Assembly: GCA_016213885.1 (NCBI GenBank)
Contig: JACQZM010000345.1
Location: 1 to 38,962 of the forward strand
DNA: 38,962 nucleotides
Source of the DNA: Candidatus Rifleibacteriota bacterium
GTDB taxonomy: Bacteria > Muiribacteriota > UBA6191 > JACPRK01 > JACQZM01
Direction: 5' to 3'
Part shown: positions 7,698 through 15,579 of the stretch, one piece after another
How the letters are laid out: every line of letters begins with the position of its first letter
Position numbering within the stretch: position 1 is the stretch's first letter
Program-made: the position numbers and the translations under genes
Notes under the pieces: generated by a model
Databases searched by the model: none
The model's input: only the letters and a program-made list of their open reading frames with translations
What the model was told of the DNA's origin: nothing

Positions 7698-7796
7698 AGA
7701 CGGTCCCGGACCGGGCCGTCAAGTTCAGGGCGCCGGAGGTCGGACCCGGACACCTTCTCCCGTCGCGCTCGACACCGGTTCGAACCATCCGGCGCC
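7698..7796. promoter_or_regulatory. Two inverted repeats between divergent genes
   Basis: In the 163-base spacer, an imperfect palindrome (ACGG-T-CCCGG-A-CCGGG-CCGT) sits at 7698-7717. A 9-base perfect inverted repeat, GGCGCCGGA (7729-7737) and TCCGGCGCC (7788-7796), flanks 50 bases. Either could be an operator shared by the receiver gene and the radical SAM cassette, or an RNA structure in one leader. No clear -10/-35 pair stands out. Confidence 0.35.
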
Positions 7797-7849
7797 TCCT
7801 CACGTTTCTTGAAGAGAGAGTCCCTGCGCCCCGTCCTTCCTATAGTTCT

Positions 7850-8962
7850 ATGTCGATTGGTTCCATGTCGATGGACATCCTGAGCCTCGTCCGCTGGTTC
7901 GACATCGCGCTGGCCCTGGCGGTGACTCTCTGCGCCTTGGCGCTCTATCCCTTCTGGGTGGCCGCGGTCCTCACGGTCGGGATCGGTGGAGCGCTCCTGG
8001 CGCTCGCCGGGCTCGTCCGGAACGGGCGGGCCGAGGGGTACATCCTGCAGGGCGTGTTGTTCTCGTTCCTCCTCTTCCCCGTCGTCTGGGTGGGATGGCC
8101 GTTCGGACTGGTCCCGCTGGCCGTCGTGCTGGGCGCCTGGCTCGATCGTCCGGCCCGGCATCGGTTCGGCCTGGCGTCCTCCACGGAAGGAGCGGGGCGG
8201 CCTCTGATCCTGATGGCCGTCGCTCTCTTCTACATGTTGCTGGCCTTCTGGATCTACCAGCAGGGTTGGCCGCTCTACGGGGGGTTCACCTCCGGGTTCA
8301 TCGCCAGCCTCTCGGGGCGGTCCGGGGTCCAGGCACAGACGATCGTGCTGGTCGTCGTCGCCGTGGGGCTCTGCTTCCGCCAGCGGTGGGCCTACCTCCT
8401 GGCGCCGGCGGCGGCCGTACCCGCCCTCCTCTCGGTCCATCCGCTCGGTCGATGGGCGATCCCGCTGTTTGTGCTGTGGCCTCACCCGGCGGTACGGTCG
8501 TCGTGTGGCCTGGACCGCCTGGGACCCTGGAGGCTCGTCGCCATCGTCGTGCCCCCGGCGGTGGGGCTCATGCTCCTCGTCCGGTGGATCCCCACCGGCT
8601 TCTGCCCCCGACACCATCATCCGATGGGGTTCTACCACTGGCACGAGGCGACCTACATCACCGGCCGGGCCCCCCGGGGCGAGGCCATGCCGTTCCAGTG
8701 GGATGCGGTCAAGGTCACCTGTGCCCTGTGCGAGGCGGCCGCGTCTTTCAGGGCGGAGCAGGACAAGTGTCTCGAGACCCGTCTGCTCCTGGGCGGTCGG
8801 CCGTCGCAGTCCTTCCAGTGCCCGTTCGATCTGGCTCTGCGATCGGCGCTTGCTGGAGAGCGGTTCCCGCCCAATCACTTTGAACAGCTGGCCCACCCCC
8901 GTCGTCTCCACCTACGGTGCCAGACCTGCTTTCGCTACGGCCTGCCGCGGCCGGAGGACTGA
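7850..8962 (+). CDS. Polytopic membrane protein with Cys/His-rich soluble tail
   Basis: I do not recognise this family. The 370-residue product has about nine hydrophobic helices in its first 250 residues. A soluble tail of about 115 residues begins CPRHHHPMGFYHWHEATYI and contains CALC, two further single cysteines, and CQTC near the end. Paired CxxC motifs plus clustered histidines suggest a metal site (zinc or iron). The start at 7850 is the most upstream; Met codons six and eight residues further in are possible. Three bases after its stop lies the radical SAM gene, preceded by GGAGGA inside this gene's end, so the two are co-translated. The context suggests a membrane partner of the radical SAM modification: anchor, substrate carrier, or exporter. 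That is inference only. Confidence 0.7.
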   Translation: MSIGSMSMDILSLVRWFDIALALAVTLCALALYPFWVAAVLTVGIGGALLALAGLVRNGRAEGYILQGVLFSFLLFPVVWVGWPFGLVPLAVVLGAWLDRPARHRFGLASSTEGAGRPLILMAVALFYMLLAFWIYQQGWPLYGGFTSGFIASLSGRSGVQAQTIVLVVVAVGLCFRQRWAYLLAPAAAVPALLSVHPLGRWAIPLFVLWPHPAVRSSCGLDRLGPWRLVAIVVPPAVGLMLLVRWIPTGFCPRHHHPMGFYHWHEATYITGRAPRGEAMPFQWDAVKVTCALCEAAASFRAEQDKCLETRLLLGGRPSQSFQCPFDLALRSALAGERFPPNHFEQLAHPRRLHLRCQTCFRYGLPRPED

Positions 8963-8965
8963 CCG

Positions 8966-10093
8966 ATGGCTCTCGACCTCGTGGCCGATCCCTCAGGCTG
9001 GTACCGGCTGACCCTGGCGCTGACCTATCGCTGCAACATGCGATGCTCTTACTGCTACGTGCATCGGGGCGACGGCGCCGCGACGATGACCGAGCAGACC
9101 GGGCTCGCGGCGATCGATCTGGGCCTGGCCTCGATCCAGGCTGGCGGGATGCTCCACCTGGGCTTCTTCGGGGGGGAGCCGCTCCTCGAGCCGGAGCTCC
9201 TCTCCCGGATCGCGTCGGAGGCCCGCCGGAGAGCGCGCGACCAGCGGAAAACGGTTCGTCCGGGGGTGACGACCAACGGCACCCGGCTGGTGCCGGAGAC
9301 GATCGACCTGCTGAGCCGGGAGCTGATCGACGTGACGGTCTCCCTGGACGGAACGCGGGAAGCCCACGACACCAACCGCCGGCTGCCCGGTGGCGCAGGG
9401 ACGCACGATCTCGTCGCCGAAGGCGTTCGCCGGGCCCTCGACGCGGGGCTGGCGGTGGGGATCAACATGGTCGTGGACCCCTCCAACGTGGCCTGGCTGT
9501 CCGCCGGGGTGGACGAGATCGTGGCGATGGGCATCGCTGCGATCGAGCTCTCGCCCAACTACGATGCCGCATGGTCCCGGGAGGCTCTGGCCACGATGAC
9601 CGAGGAGTACGAGGCCGTGGGCGAGATCTACGCCCGGTGCGCCCGGACCGGGCGGCCCATCGGGGTCTCGTTCATCGATTCGAAGCTCGCCGCGGCAGTC
9701 CGGGGCGGCACCCCAGGGGGGGGGCGGTGTTCCTTCGGGGTCCGGGAGGTGGCCGTCGACCCGGCCGGTCGGCTGTACCCCTGCGAACGGCTGTTGAGGG
9801 ATGACGGAACCGCTCTCCACGCCATCGGCCAGCTGCCCGGGGCGGTCGATCCGGTCCGGCTGGCGCGGCTGCGGGAGCCGCTGGGACGGGTGCCGGCGGA
9901 CTGCCGGGAGTGCGGCCTCGTGGATCTGTGCACCCACTGGTGCGCCTGTGTGAACAACAGTCGTACCGGGTGCTTCCAGGAGCCGGACGGACTAGTATGT
10001 TACATGGAGGGACTCGCTGTCCGCGTGACCGAGAAGGTCATGCGAACGGTGCTCAAGCCCATCCCGGTGGCCACCGGGGGAGGTCGTTCATGA
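8966..10093 (+). CDS. Radical SAM/SPASM domain protein
   Basis: This 375-residue enzyme binds the S-adenosylmethionine-cleaving [4Fe-4S] cluster through C23, C27 and C30 (CNMRCSYC). GFFGGEP is the SAM-contacting GGE motif, and VTTNGT and VSLDGT are the usual barrel-edge motifs. The C-terminal SPASM region has RCSFG, YPCER and a dense cysteine block (CRECGLVDLC, then HWCACVNN, then CF and CY), enough for auxiliary Fe-S clusters. SPASM radical SAM enzymes modify peptides or proteins (anaerobic sulfatase maturases, thioether and other RiPP maturases). No sulfatase gene is in view. The next gene, overlapping by four bases, encodes a 91-residue membrane-anchored peptide, and a signal peptidase follows, so a peptide substrate is plausible. 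Confidence 0.9.
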   Translation: MALDLVADPSGWYRLTLALTYRCNMRCSYCYVHRGDGAATMTEQTGLAAIDLGLASIQAGGMLHLGFFGGEPLLEPELLSRIASEARRRARDQRKTVRPGVTTNGTRLVPETIDLLSRELIDVTVSLDGTREAHDTNRRLPGGAGTHDLVAEGVRRALDAGLAVGINMVVDPSNVAWLSAGVDEIVAMGIAAIELSPNYDAAWSREALATMTEEYEAVGEIYARCARTGRPIGVSFIDSKLAAAVRGGTPGGGRCSFGVREVAVDPAGRLYPCERLLRDDGTALHAIGQLPGAVDPVRLARLREPLGRVPADCRECGLVDLCTHWCACVNNSRTGCFQEPDGLVCYMEGLAVRVTEKVMRTVLKPIPVATGGGRS

Positions 10094-10365
10094 AGATGGA
10101 ACCGATGCCGCGCACCCCCGCCAGGGCGCGATCTCCGCTGCACTTCCTGGGCGAGGTCGTCCGGGCGTTCCTGATCGTCAACGGGCTGGCCTGGATCGGT
10201 GTGTTCATGGCGTCGCCGGGCTTCAGGACCCACGGCGCCCCATCGAGCTCGAAGATAGACGCCCGGACCGGCAAGCCGCTCATGCTCCACCTGAGGGGAG
10301 CCGACCTGATCGAGGCTCCTGCCAGCGTCCCGGTGACGACCACGGTCCGGCGGAGGGGCGCGTGA
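10090..10365 (+). CDS. 91-residue single-span membrane protein, possible radical SAM substrate
   Basis: The gene starts at ATG 10090, overlapping the radical SAM stop (ATGA), and ends overlapping the signal peptidase start, so translation of the three is coupled. The product has a basic N-terminus (PRTPARARSPLHF), one hydrophobic helix (VVRAFLIVNGLAWIGVFMA, about residues 23-41), and a 50-residue tail rich in Ser, Thr, Lys, Arg and Ala with the segment MLHLRGADLIEAP. There is no cysteine. I recognise no family. Its size, position between a radical SAM enzyme and a signal peptidase, and N-terminal export-like helix make it the natural candidate for a modified and processed peptide. It could equally be a membrane adaptor. 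Confidence 0.65.
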   Translation: MKMEPMPRTPARARSPLHFLGEVVRAFLIVNGLAWIGVFMASPGFRTHGAPSSSKIDARTGKPLMLHLRGADLIEAPASVPVTTTVRRRGA

Positions 10366-10991
10366 CCGACGAGCGAAGCGAAGGGCCCCCCGTGTCGAAC
10401 GATGCCGCCCGGCTCGGCCGCGACGCTCGCGACGCGATCCAGCCCCCGGCCGCGGCCGCTTTCGGCAGGGTCTGGCCGACCCTGCTGATCTACCTCGTTC
10501 TCCCGGCGCTGCTGGCGGTCTTCCTGCTCCGGTTCGTGGCGGCCGTGACATGGATGGTGTCCGGTTCCATGGCGCCGGCTCTCAGGGCCGACTCGGGCGC
10601 GGTCGACGGTGTCTTCATCGACAAGCTCACCCCCAGGTTGAGAGAGCCCGGCCGGGGCGAGATCGTGTACTTCCGGTCGCCCACCGGCGAATGGGTGTGC
10701 AAACGGGTCGTCGGCCTGCCCAACGAGGAGGTCGAGCTCAAGGACGGGCTGGTCGTGGTGAACGGACGCGCCGTGGTCGACCATCCGGCCCTCGCCAGGA
10801 TCAAGTACGTCAACGGTGGCCACCTGGAGCCGGGCACCCGGGTTCGCATCAGGCCCGGGAACCTCCTGGTGCTGGGCGACGACTCCTCCGACAGCTGGGA
10901 CAGTCGCTATTTCGGTTGCGTCCCCGCCGGCGAGATCGCCGGCCTGGCCCGGGCGGTCATCTGGCCCCCTTCCCGGATCGGCTGGCTGTAG
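10362..10991 (+). CDS. lepB: Signal peptidase I
   Basis: This 209-residue serine-lysine signal peptidase has one transmembrane helix (about 41-60) after a 38-residue cytoplasmic segment. Box B reads SGSMAPAL (catalytic Ser 69), box D reads CKRVVGLP (general-base Lys), and box E reads GDDSSDSWDSRYFG. It starts with a GTG overlapping the preceding stop by four bases. Signal peptidase I cleaves exported preproteins on the outer face of the membrane. A copy embedded in the radical SAM cassette suggests either a dedicated leader peptidase for the 91-residue protein or simply a housekeeping gene in the operon; no other copy is in the window for comparison. Assignment to the family is firm, dedication to the cassette is inference. 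Confidence 0.9.
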   Translation: MTDERSEGPPVSNDAARLGRDARDAIQPPAAAAFGRVWPTLLIYLVLPALLAVFLLRFVAAVTWMVSGSMAPALRADSGAVDGVFIDKLTPRLREPGRGEIVYFRSPTGEWVCKRVVGLPNEEVELKDGLVVVNGRAVVDHPALARIKYVNGGHLEPGTRVRIRPGNLLVLGDDSSDSWDSRYFGCVPAGEIAGLARAVIWPPSRIGWL

Positions 10992-11144
10992 ATCGCGTCC
11001 CCGACCGCCTTGGGCACCGCGGCTCGCCCGACTCTGGACGTCATGCGAGACGACGAGGATCCCGTTGTGCTACCCTGGGGGCATTCTCCGGGGGGGCGTT
11101 CCCGTCCAAGCCGGACGGCGGGGGTCGCGCATTGGAGGCGCGTG

Positions 11145-11474
11145 ATGAGTCAGGCTCGAGAGAAGAAGCGACAGGTCCAGAAGTTCCTGGGGAAGGTCGA
11201 GATCGTGATAGACCGCTGCAAGGGGTGCGGCTTCTGTGTCGAGTTCTGCCCCACGGCGGCTCTGGAGCTGTCCAGCCATTTCAACGTCAAGGGGTATCAC
11301 CCCCCCCGAGTCGTCGACCCGGATTTCTGCAGCGGATGCGGGCTCTGCGGGCTCTACTGCCCGGACTTCGCCATCTACGGTCACAGGGTCGGACCGAACC
11401 CGCATTTCAAGAAAGAGGGGGCCACCACTCAGGGTACCAACCCGGAGGTCGAATCGAAGGAGACGAAGCGATGA
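11145..11474 (+). CDS. korD: 2-oxoacid:ferredoxin oxidoreductase delta subunit (2x[4Fe-4S])
   Basis: This 109-residue ferredoxin-type protein has two complete cluster motifs, CKGCGFCVEFCP and CSGCGLCGLYCP. It carries electrons between the catalytic subunits and soluble ferredoxin. ATG 11145 is preceded by GGAGG at 11134-11138. The basic N-terminal extension (EKKRQVQKF) and the loop between motifs are typical of KorD. It overlaps the alpha-subunit start by four bases (ATGA), the first of a korDABC series. The upstream 153-base gap has a small hairpin (CCGTCC-AAGCC-GGACGG, 11102-11118) but no clear promoter. Confidence 0.9.
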   Translation: MSQAREKKRQVQKFLGKVEIVIDRCKGCGFCVEFCPTAALELSSHFNVKGYHPPRVVDPDFCSGCGLCGLYCPDFAIYGHRVGPNPHFKKEGATTQGTNPEVESKETKR

Positions 11475-12628
11475 GATCAGACCCCGTGGGCGTCCTCACG
11501 GGGCGCCACTACCTGGACGGCAACCACGCCTGCTGCGAGGGGGCGCTGGCCGCCGGGTGTCGGTTTGCCGCCGGTTATCCGATCACTCCCTCCACGGAGA
11601 TCGTCGAGCGTATGGCCAAGAGGTTTCCAGGCGTGGGCGGGCTCTTCATCCAGATGGAGGACGAGATCGCCGCGTCGATCTGCCTCCAGGGAGCGGTGTG
11701 GGCCGGCAAGAAGGCCCTGACCGTCACCTCCGGCCCCGGGCTCTCCCTGATGATGGAGCACGTCGGATACGCGGCGATCACGGAGACGCCGTGCGTGTTC
11801 GTCGACGTGCAGAGGGGAGGCCCCTCGACGGGGCTCCCGACCCTGCCTGGACAGGCCGACATGATGCAGGCCCGCTGGGGAAGCCACGGCGACTACGAGA
11901 TCATCGCCCTCTCTCCCTCGTCGCCGCAGGAGTGCTTCGATCTGACCATCGATGCCTTCAACCTCTCCGAGACCTACCGGGTGCCGGTCATGTTCATGAT
12001 GGACGAGTGCGTGGGCCACATGACCGAACGGGTGGACATCCCTCCGGCGGACGAGATCCAGATCGTGCCGCGGCGATACACCGCCAAGCCGCCCGATCAG
12101 TACCAGCCCTACGCGCCGGGGGAGAACATGGTGCCCGACATGGTCAAGGCGGGCGACGACTACCGGTTCCACGTCACCGGGCTGACCCACGATGAACGGG
12201 GGTATCCGGCGATCGACGCGCCCACCCAGGACAGGATGGTCCGCCGGCTCGTCGACAAGGTCCGGAAGCAGGCGGACCGGATCGTTCGCATCGAAGAAGA
12301 TCAGGTGGACGGGGCCGACGTCGTGGTGGTGGCTTACGGGATCACCTACCGGGTGGCCCTGAGGGCGATCGCCATGGCCCGCCAGAAGGGCGTCCGGGTC
12401 GGCAGCCTGCGGCTGCTGGTGTGCTGGCCGTTCCCGGAACAGAGGATCCGGGAGCTGTCGGGCCGCGTGAGGGCGATCGTGGTTCCGGAGATGAACCTGG
12501 GGCAGATGTACTACGAAGTGGAGCGGTGCGCTGCCGGTCGCTCCAGAACGGTTCTCGTCCCCCACGCCGGGGGCACCGTGCACGACCCTGGGGTCATCCT
12601 CGAGGCGATCATGGAGGCGGCCAGATGA
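11471..12628 (+). CDS. korA: 2-oxoglutarate:ferredoxin oxidoreductase alpha subunit
   Basis: This 385-residue alpha subunit has the family motif AAGYPITPSTEIVE near the N-terminus. An acidic MEDEIAAS segment (the TPP-contacting Glu region) and TSGPGLSLMMEHVGYA follow. The C-terminal third (VVVAYGITYRVALRA, VPEMNLGQM) is the usual domain II. With KorB and KorC it interconverts a 2-oxoacid and CoA with acyl-CoA, CO2 and reduced ferredoxin. The separate gamma subunit and the ferredoxin-like delta fit the four-subunit form. 2-oxoglutarate is the likeliest substrate by similarity, but branched-chain or other oxoacids cannot be excluded from sequence reading alone. It overlaps both neighbours by four bases. 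Confidence 0.9.
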   Translation: MRSDPVGVLTGRHYLDGNHACCEGALAAGCRFAAGYPITPSTEIVERMAKRFPGVGGLFIQMEDEIAASICLQGAVWAGKKALTVTSGPGLSLMMEHVGYAAITETPCVFVDVQRGGPSTGLPTLPGQADMMQARWGSHGDYEIIALSPSSPQECFDLTIDAFNLSETYRVPVMFMMDECVGHMTERVDIPPADEIQIVPRRYTAKPPDQYQPYAPGENMVPDMVKAGDDYRFHVTGLTHDERGYPAIDAPTQDRMVRRLVDKVRKQADRIVRIEEDQVDGADVVVVAYGITYRVALRAIAMARQKGVRVGSLRLLVCWPFPEQRIRELSGRVRAIVVPEMNLGQMYYEVERCAAGRSRTVLVPHAGGTVHDPGVILEAIMEAAR

Positions 12629-13476
12629 GCTCGCTGAATCCCGTCATTCCACTGCTCAGAGAAGACCGCATGCCCCACATCTGGTGTCCCGGATGCGGCA
12701 TCGGCACCACCGTCAACTGCTTCGCCAGAGCGCTCACCGACTCCGGGCTCGATCTCAAGAAGACGGCCATCGTCTCCGGCATCGGGTGTACCGGTCGGGT
12801 GGCCGGCTACATGAAGCTCGACTCGTTCCACACGACCCACGGGCGGGCCATCCCGTTCGCCACGGGTCTGAAGCTGGCCAACCCTGATCTGAAGGTGATC
12901 GTCTACTCGGGCGACGGAGACCTGATGGCCATCGGGGGCAACCACTTCATCCACGCGGCACGGCGGAACATCGATCTGACCATCATCTGCGTGAACAACC
13001 TGACCTACGCGATGACCGGCGGCCAGGTCGGCCCGACCACGCCGGAGCCGGCTCTGGTCACGACCGCGCCCTACGGGGCGTTCGAGCACACGTTCAGCCT
13101 CCCGTTCCTGGCCGACAGCTGCGGGGCGGTGTACGTGGCGCGCTGGACGGCGTACCACGTCCGCCAGACCGCCGTCGCCATGAAAGAGGCGCTGCTCAAG
13201 AAGGGGTTCAGCTTCATCGAGATCCTGGCCCCCTGCCCCACCCAGTACCAGCGGCGCAACAAGCTCGGCGACAGCCTGGCCACGATGCAATACTACCGGG
13301 AGAAATCGGTGGTGAAGAACGGCGCCGACACCCGGTCCACCGGGATCGAGTTCCAGAGCGAGATCGTCTGCGGGAAGTTCGTCGATCGGGAACGACCGAC
13401 CTGGCTCGATGCGTACAACAACCGCCACGCCACGGCCATCGGCGCCAGCTATCGCCCGTACCCGTGGCGCGACTGA
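12625..13476 (+). CDS. korB: 2-oxoglutarate:ferredoxin oxidoreductase beta subunit (TPP/Fe-S)
   Basis: This 283-residue catalytic beta subunit binds thiamine diphosphate and a [4Fe-4S] cluster. Visible motifs are IWCPGCGIG (two cluster cysteines), GIGCTGR (a third), HGRAIPFATGLKLANP, the TPP-Mg motif YSGDGDLMAIGGNH, and VNNLTYAMTGGQVGPTTP. A further cysteine in LAPCPTQYQRRN completes the set. Start ATG 12625 overlaps the korA stop, and KorC follows after 15 bases. Its presence implies ferredoxin-linked oxidation or carboxylation of oxoacids, so anaerobic or microaerobic carbon metabolism. Confidence 0.92.
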   Translation: MSSLNPVIPLLREDRMPHIWCPGCGIGTTVNCFARALTDSGLDLKKTAIVSGIGCTGRVAGYMKLDSFHTTHGRAIPFATGLKLANPDLKVIVYSGDGDLMAIGGNHFIHAARRNIDLTIICVNNLTYAMTGGQVGPTTPEPALVTTAPYGAFEHTFSLPFLADSCGAVYVARWTAYHVRQTAVAMKEALLKKGFSFIEILAPCPTQYQRRNKLGDSLATMQYYREKSVVKNGADTRSTGIEFQSEIVCGKFVDRERPTWLDAYNNRHATAIGASYRPYPWRD

Positions 13477-13491
13477 AAGGGATCGTCGAAG

Positions 13492-14040
13492 ATGAGCGTG
13501 TCTGAGATAAAGATCGGCGGATTCGGCGGTCAGGGCGTGATCCTGACCGGTTTGGTCATCGGCCAGGGGGCGGCGCTCTACGATGACAGGTACTCGACCA
13601 TGACGCAGGCGTTCGGACCGGAAGCGCGAGGAAGCTCGTGCAGCTCCCAGGTCATCATCAGCGACGAGAAGATCCTCTATCCCTACGTGTCCCACCCGGA
13701 CGTGCTGGTGGTCATGAGTCAGGACGCCTACAACCGTTTCGCTCCCAGCATGAAGCACGACGCCGGGTCGCTGCTCATCTACGAGAGCGACATGGTTCGG
13801 CTGGGCGAGCTGCACGGGAACGCCCGGAGCGTCGGGATCCCGGCCACCCGGCTGGCCGAGGAGCTGGGTCGCTCGATGGTGCTCAACATCGTGATGGTCG
13901 GTTTCTTCACCGCCGTCACCAAGCTGGTCTCCCCTGACGCGGCGCGTCGCGCCGTCAAGGATCTGGTCCCCCGGGGCACCGAGACGCTCAACCTGTCGGC
14001 GTTCGACAAGGGCTGTCAGCACGGGCTCGAAGCGGCCTGA
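13492..14040 (+). CDS. korC: 2-oxoglutarate:ferredoxin oxidoreductase gamma subunit
   Basis: This 182-residue gamma subunit begins with GGFGGQGVILTG, the hallmark of this family, followed by TMTQAFGPEARGSSCSSQVIIS, a segment lining the CoA-binding site (quoted in overlapping parts: TMTQAFGPEARG, SSCSSQVIIS). It ends within the normal length of the family (about 180). AAAGGGA lies a few bases upstream of ATG 13492. It completes a four-gene kor operon, with the glycosyltransferase beginning 29 bases downstream on the same strand. Confidence 0.9.
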   Translation: MSVSEIKIGGFGGQGVILTGLVIGQGAALYDDRYSTMTQAFGPEARGSSCSSQVIISDEKILYPYVSHPDVLVVMSQDAYNRFAPSMKHDAGSLLIYESDMVRLGELHGNARSVGIPATRLAEELGRSMVLNIVMVGFFTAVTKLVSPDAARRAVKDLVPRGTETLNLSAFDKGCQHGLEAA

Positions 14041-14069
14041 TCGGTAGCGCGCCCGACCATCGGACCAGG

Positions 14070-15287
14070 ATGCCAGCCGCATCGCCGGTCTCCGGCACCA
14101 CGGGAACGCCGGCCGGCAGGCGACTCCGCGTGCTCTTGACCGGTCATCTCCACGTGAACCGGCTCAACCGCAGGAAGCTGGACTTCCTGGCGGCCGATCC
14201 GGGCTTGGAGGTGCACCTTCTCGTCCCCCACCACTGGCGCGGCAGCGTGGGGGACGAGTACTGGCCGGCCCGGGAGCCGTTCCCGGACGGGTACACCCAG
14301 CACGTCCACCGGGTGCTCTTCGAGGGGCAGAACCGCCTGCACCTGTACGTGTACAGGCCCGGGCTCCGGCGTCTGCTGTCCCGGATCTCGCCGGACATCG
14401 TCCACGTGGAGGAGGAGCCCTACAGCCTGGGCGCGTTCCAGCTGGCGTTCACGCTCCAGTCGCTGGGGAAGCCGTTTCTGTTCACGTCCTACCAGAACCT
14501 GCTGAAGCGCTACCCTCCGCCGTTCCGGCAGATGGAGCGGTACGTGCTCCGCCGGGCCATCGCGGCCACGGTCGGCTCCGAGGCGAACGTCCAGGTGCTC
14601 CGGCACAAGGGGTTCACCGGGAGGATCGCCCGGATCACCTACGGCGTCGATCCGACGTTCTACAGTCAGCAACCGGCAGAGCGCCTGCGGGAGCGACTGG
14701 CGCTGGACGGCCTCGTGGTCGGCTATGTGGGACGCCTGGTGCCGATGAAGGGGATCGCCACCCTCCTGAAGGCATGCCAGCACCTCTCCGGGCCGGTCAC
14801 GACGCTGCTGATAGGGAGCGGCCCTCTGGAGAGGGAGGTCGAGGCGGCCGTCCGCGCGTGTGGGCCCGGCCAGCGTGTCGTGTGGGTGAAGGGGCTGGTC
14901 CACGAGGAGATCCCCCGGTATCTGAGCGCGATGGACTGCCTCGTGCTGCCCTCGGTGACGACGCCGACGATCAAGGAGCAGTTCGGGCGGGTGCTGCTGG
15001 AAGCCATGTCGTGCGAGGTGCCGGTCATCGGCTCCTCGTCCGGCGAGATACCGAACGTGATCGGAGATGCCGGGATCGTCTTTCCCGAAGGGGACCACGA
15101 GGCGCTGGCCCGCATCCTGAACGACTTCCTGATGCACCCGTCCCGCCGGTGGTTCCTCGGTGCTCTCGGCCGGGCCAGGGTGGTGGAGCACTACTCCTGG
15201 GAGACGATCGCCCGGGATCTGGCCCGGCTCTACAAGGAGCTCGCCGGCGGCATGGAGCTCGCCCGGGTGCCGTCGCCTGCCGCGTGA
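14070..15287 (+). CDS. GT4-family glycosyltransferase
   Basis: This 405-residue GT-B glycosyltransferase has an N-terminal Rossmann domain beginning RLRVLLTGHLHVNRL, with IVHVEEEPYSLG and FLFTSYQNLLKRY marking the acceptor side. The donor domain starts at VVGYVGRLVPMKG. The family-4 EX7E signature is in EQFGRVLLEAMSC, followed by PVIGSSSGEIPNVIG and AGIVFPEGD. It transfers a sugar from a nucleotide donor to an unknown acceptor, probably a lipid-linked or surface glycan. The start has only a weak Shine-Dalgarno (ACCAGG). It follows korC by 29 bases but a metabolic link is not evident. No signal peptide or membrane segment is present, so it acts on the cytoplasmic face. Confidence 0.88.
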   Translation: MPAASPVSGTTGTPAGRRLRVLLTGHLHVNRLNRRKLDFLAADPGLEVHLLVPHHWRGSVGDEYWPAREPFPDGYTQHVHRVLFEGQNRLHLYVYRPGLRRLLSRISPDIVHVEEEPYSLGAFQLAFTLQSLGKPFLFTSYQNLLKRYPPPFRQMERYVLRRAIAATVGSEANVQVLRHKGFTGRIARITYGVDPTFYSQQPAERLRERLALDGLVVGYVGRLVPMKGIATLLKACQHLSGPVTTLLIGSGPLEREVEAAVRACGPGQRVVWVKGLVHEEIPRYLSAMDCLVLPSVTTPTIKEQFGRVLLEAMSCEVPVIGSSSGEIPNVIGDAGIVFPEGDHEALARILNDFLMHPSRRWFLGALGRARVVEHYSWETIARDLARLYKELAGGMELARVPSPAA

Positions 15288-15367
15288 AGCGGCGGGCGAG
15301 CCGGGCTTCGAGGAGATCCACGACTCGGTCCGCAACCAGTCCGGCCGGTAGGCTCTCTCCATCTTCC

Positions 15368-15477
15368 CACCCGATCGCGACCTCCAGCGTCATCCCCTCC
15401 ACTTCCACCGAGGACCAGGATGCAGGTCGAGGCCTGATCACAGGCCCGGCTCCGCCCACCTGGCGGGGATCCTGGCG
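15368..15477. repeat. Dispersed intergenic repeat, copy A
   Basis: This about 110-base segment shares blocks in the same order with 25743-25847: GCGACCTC, ATCCCCTCC, CAGGTCGA, GCCTGATC and GGATCCTGGCG. It lies between the glycosyltransferase and the next gene and contains no plausible start. The rest of the 292-base gap (15288-15579) shows nothing else except the ribosome binding site of the following gene. Confidence 0.55.
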
Positions 15478-15579
15478 ACCGTTTTTCCTTGACCCGGAGA
15501 GCCTCCGTGCCTGAGAATCATGGGGCTCAGACAGCGGTCGATCGCAGACCATCGCCCGGCGATTCGTCGAGGAGGCACC

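Noticed and set aside
7729..7797. tRNA-like fold (69 bases, 9-base acceptor-like stem, GGTTCGAACC near the 3' end)
   Set aside because: The T-arm does not pair as required, there is no canonical D-loop and anticodon stem, and the sequence looks like an inverted repeat in an intergenic region.
7634..8911. 425-codon minus-strand frame opposite the membrane protein gene
   Set aside because: Composition (Arg/Glu/Gln/Pro/Asp) is typical of antisense reading of a GC-rich gene; the opposite strand has clear transmembrane segments.
8966..10093. Anaerobic sulfatase-maturating enzyme as specific call
   Set aside because: The SPASM arrangement fits that family broadly, but there is no sulfatase gene in the window and the neighbours suggest a peptide substrate.
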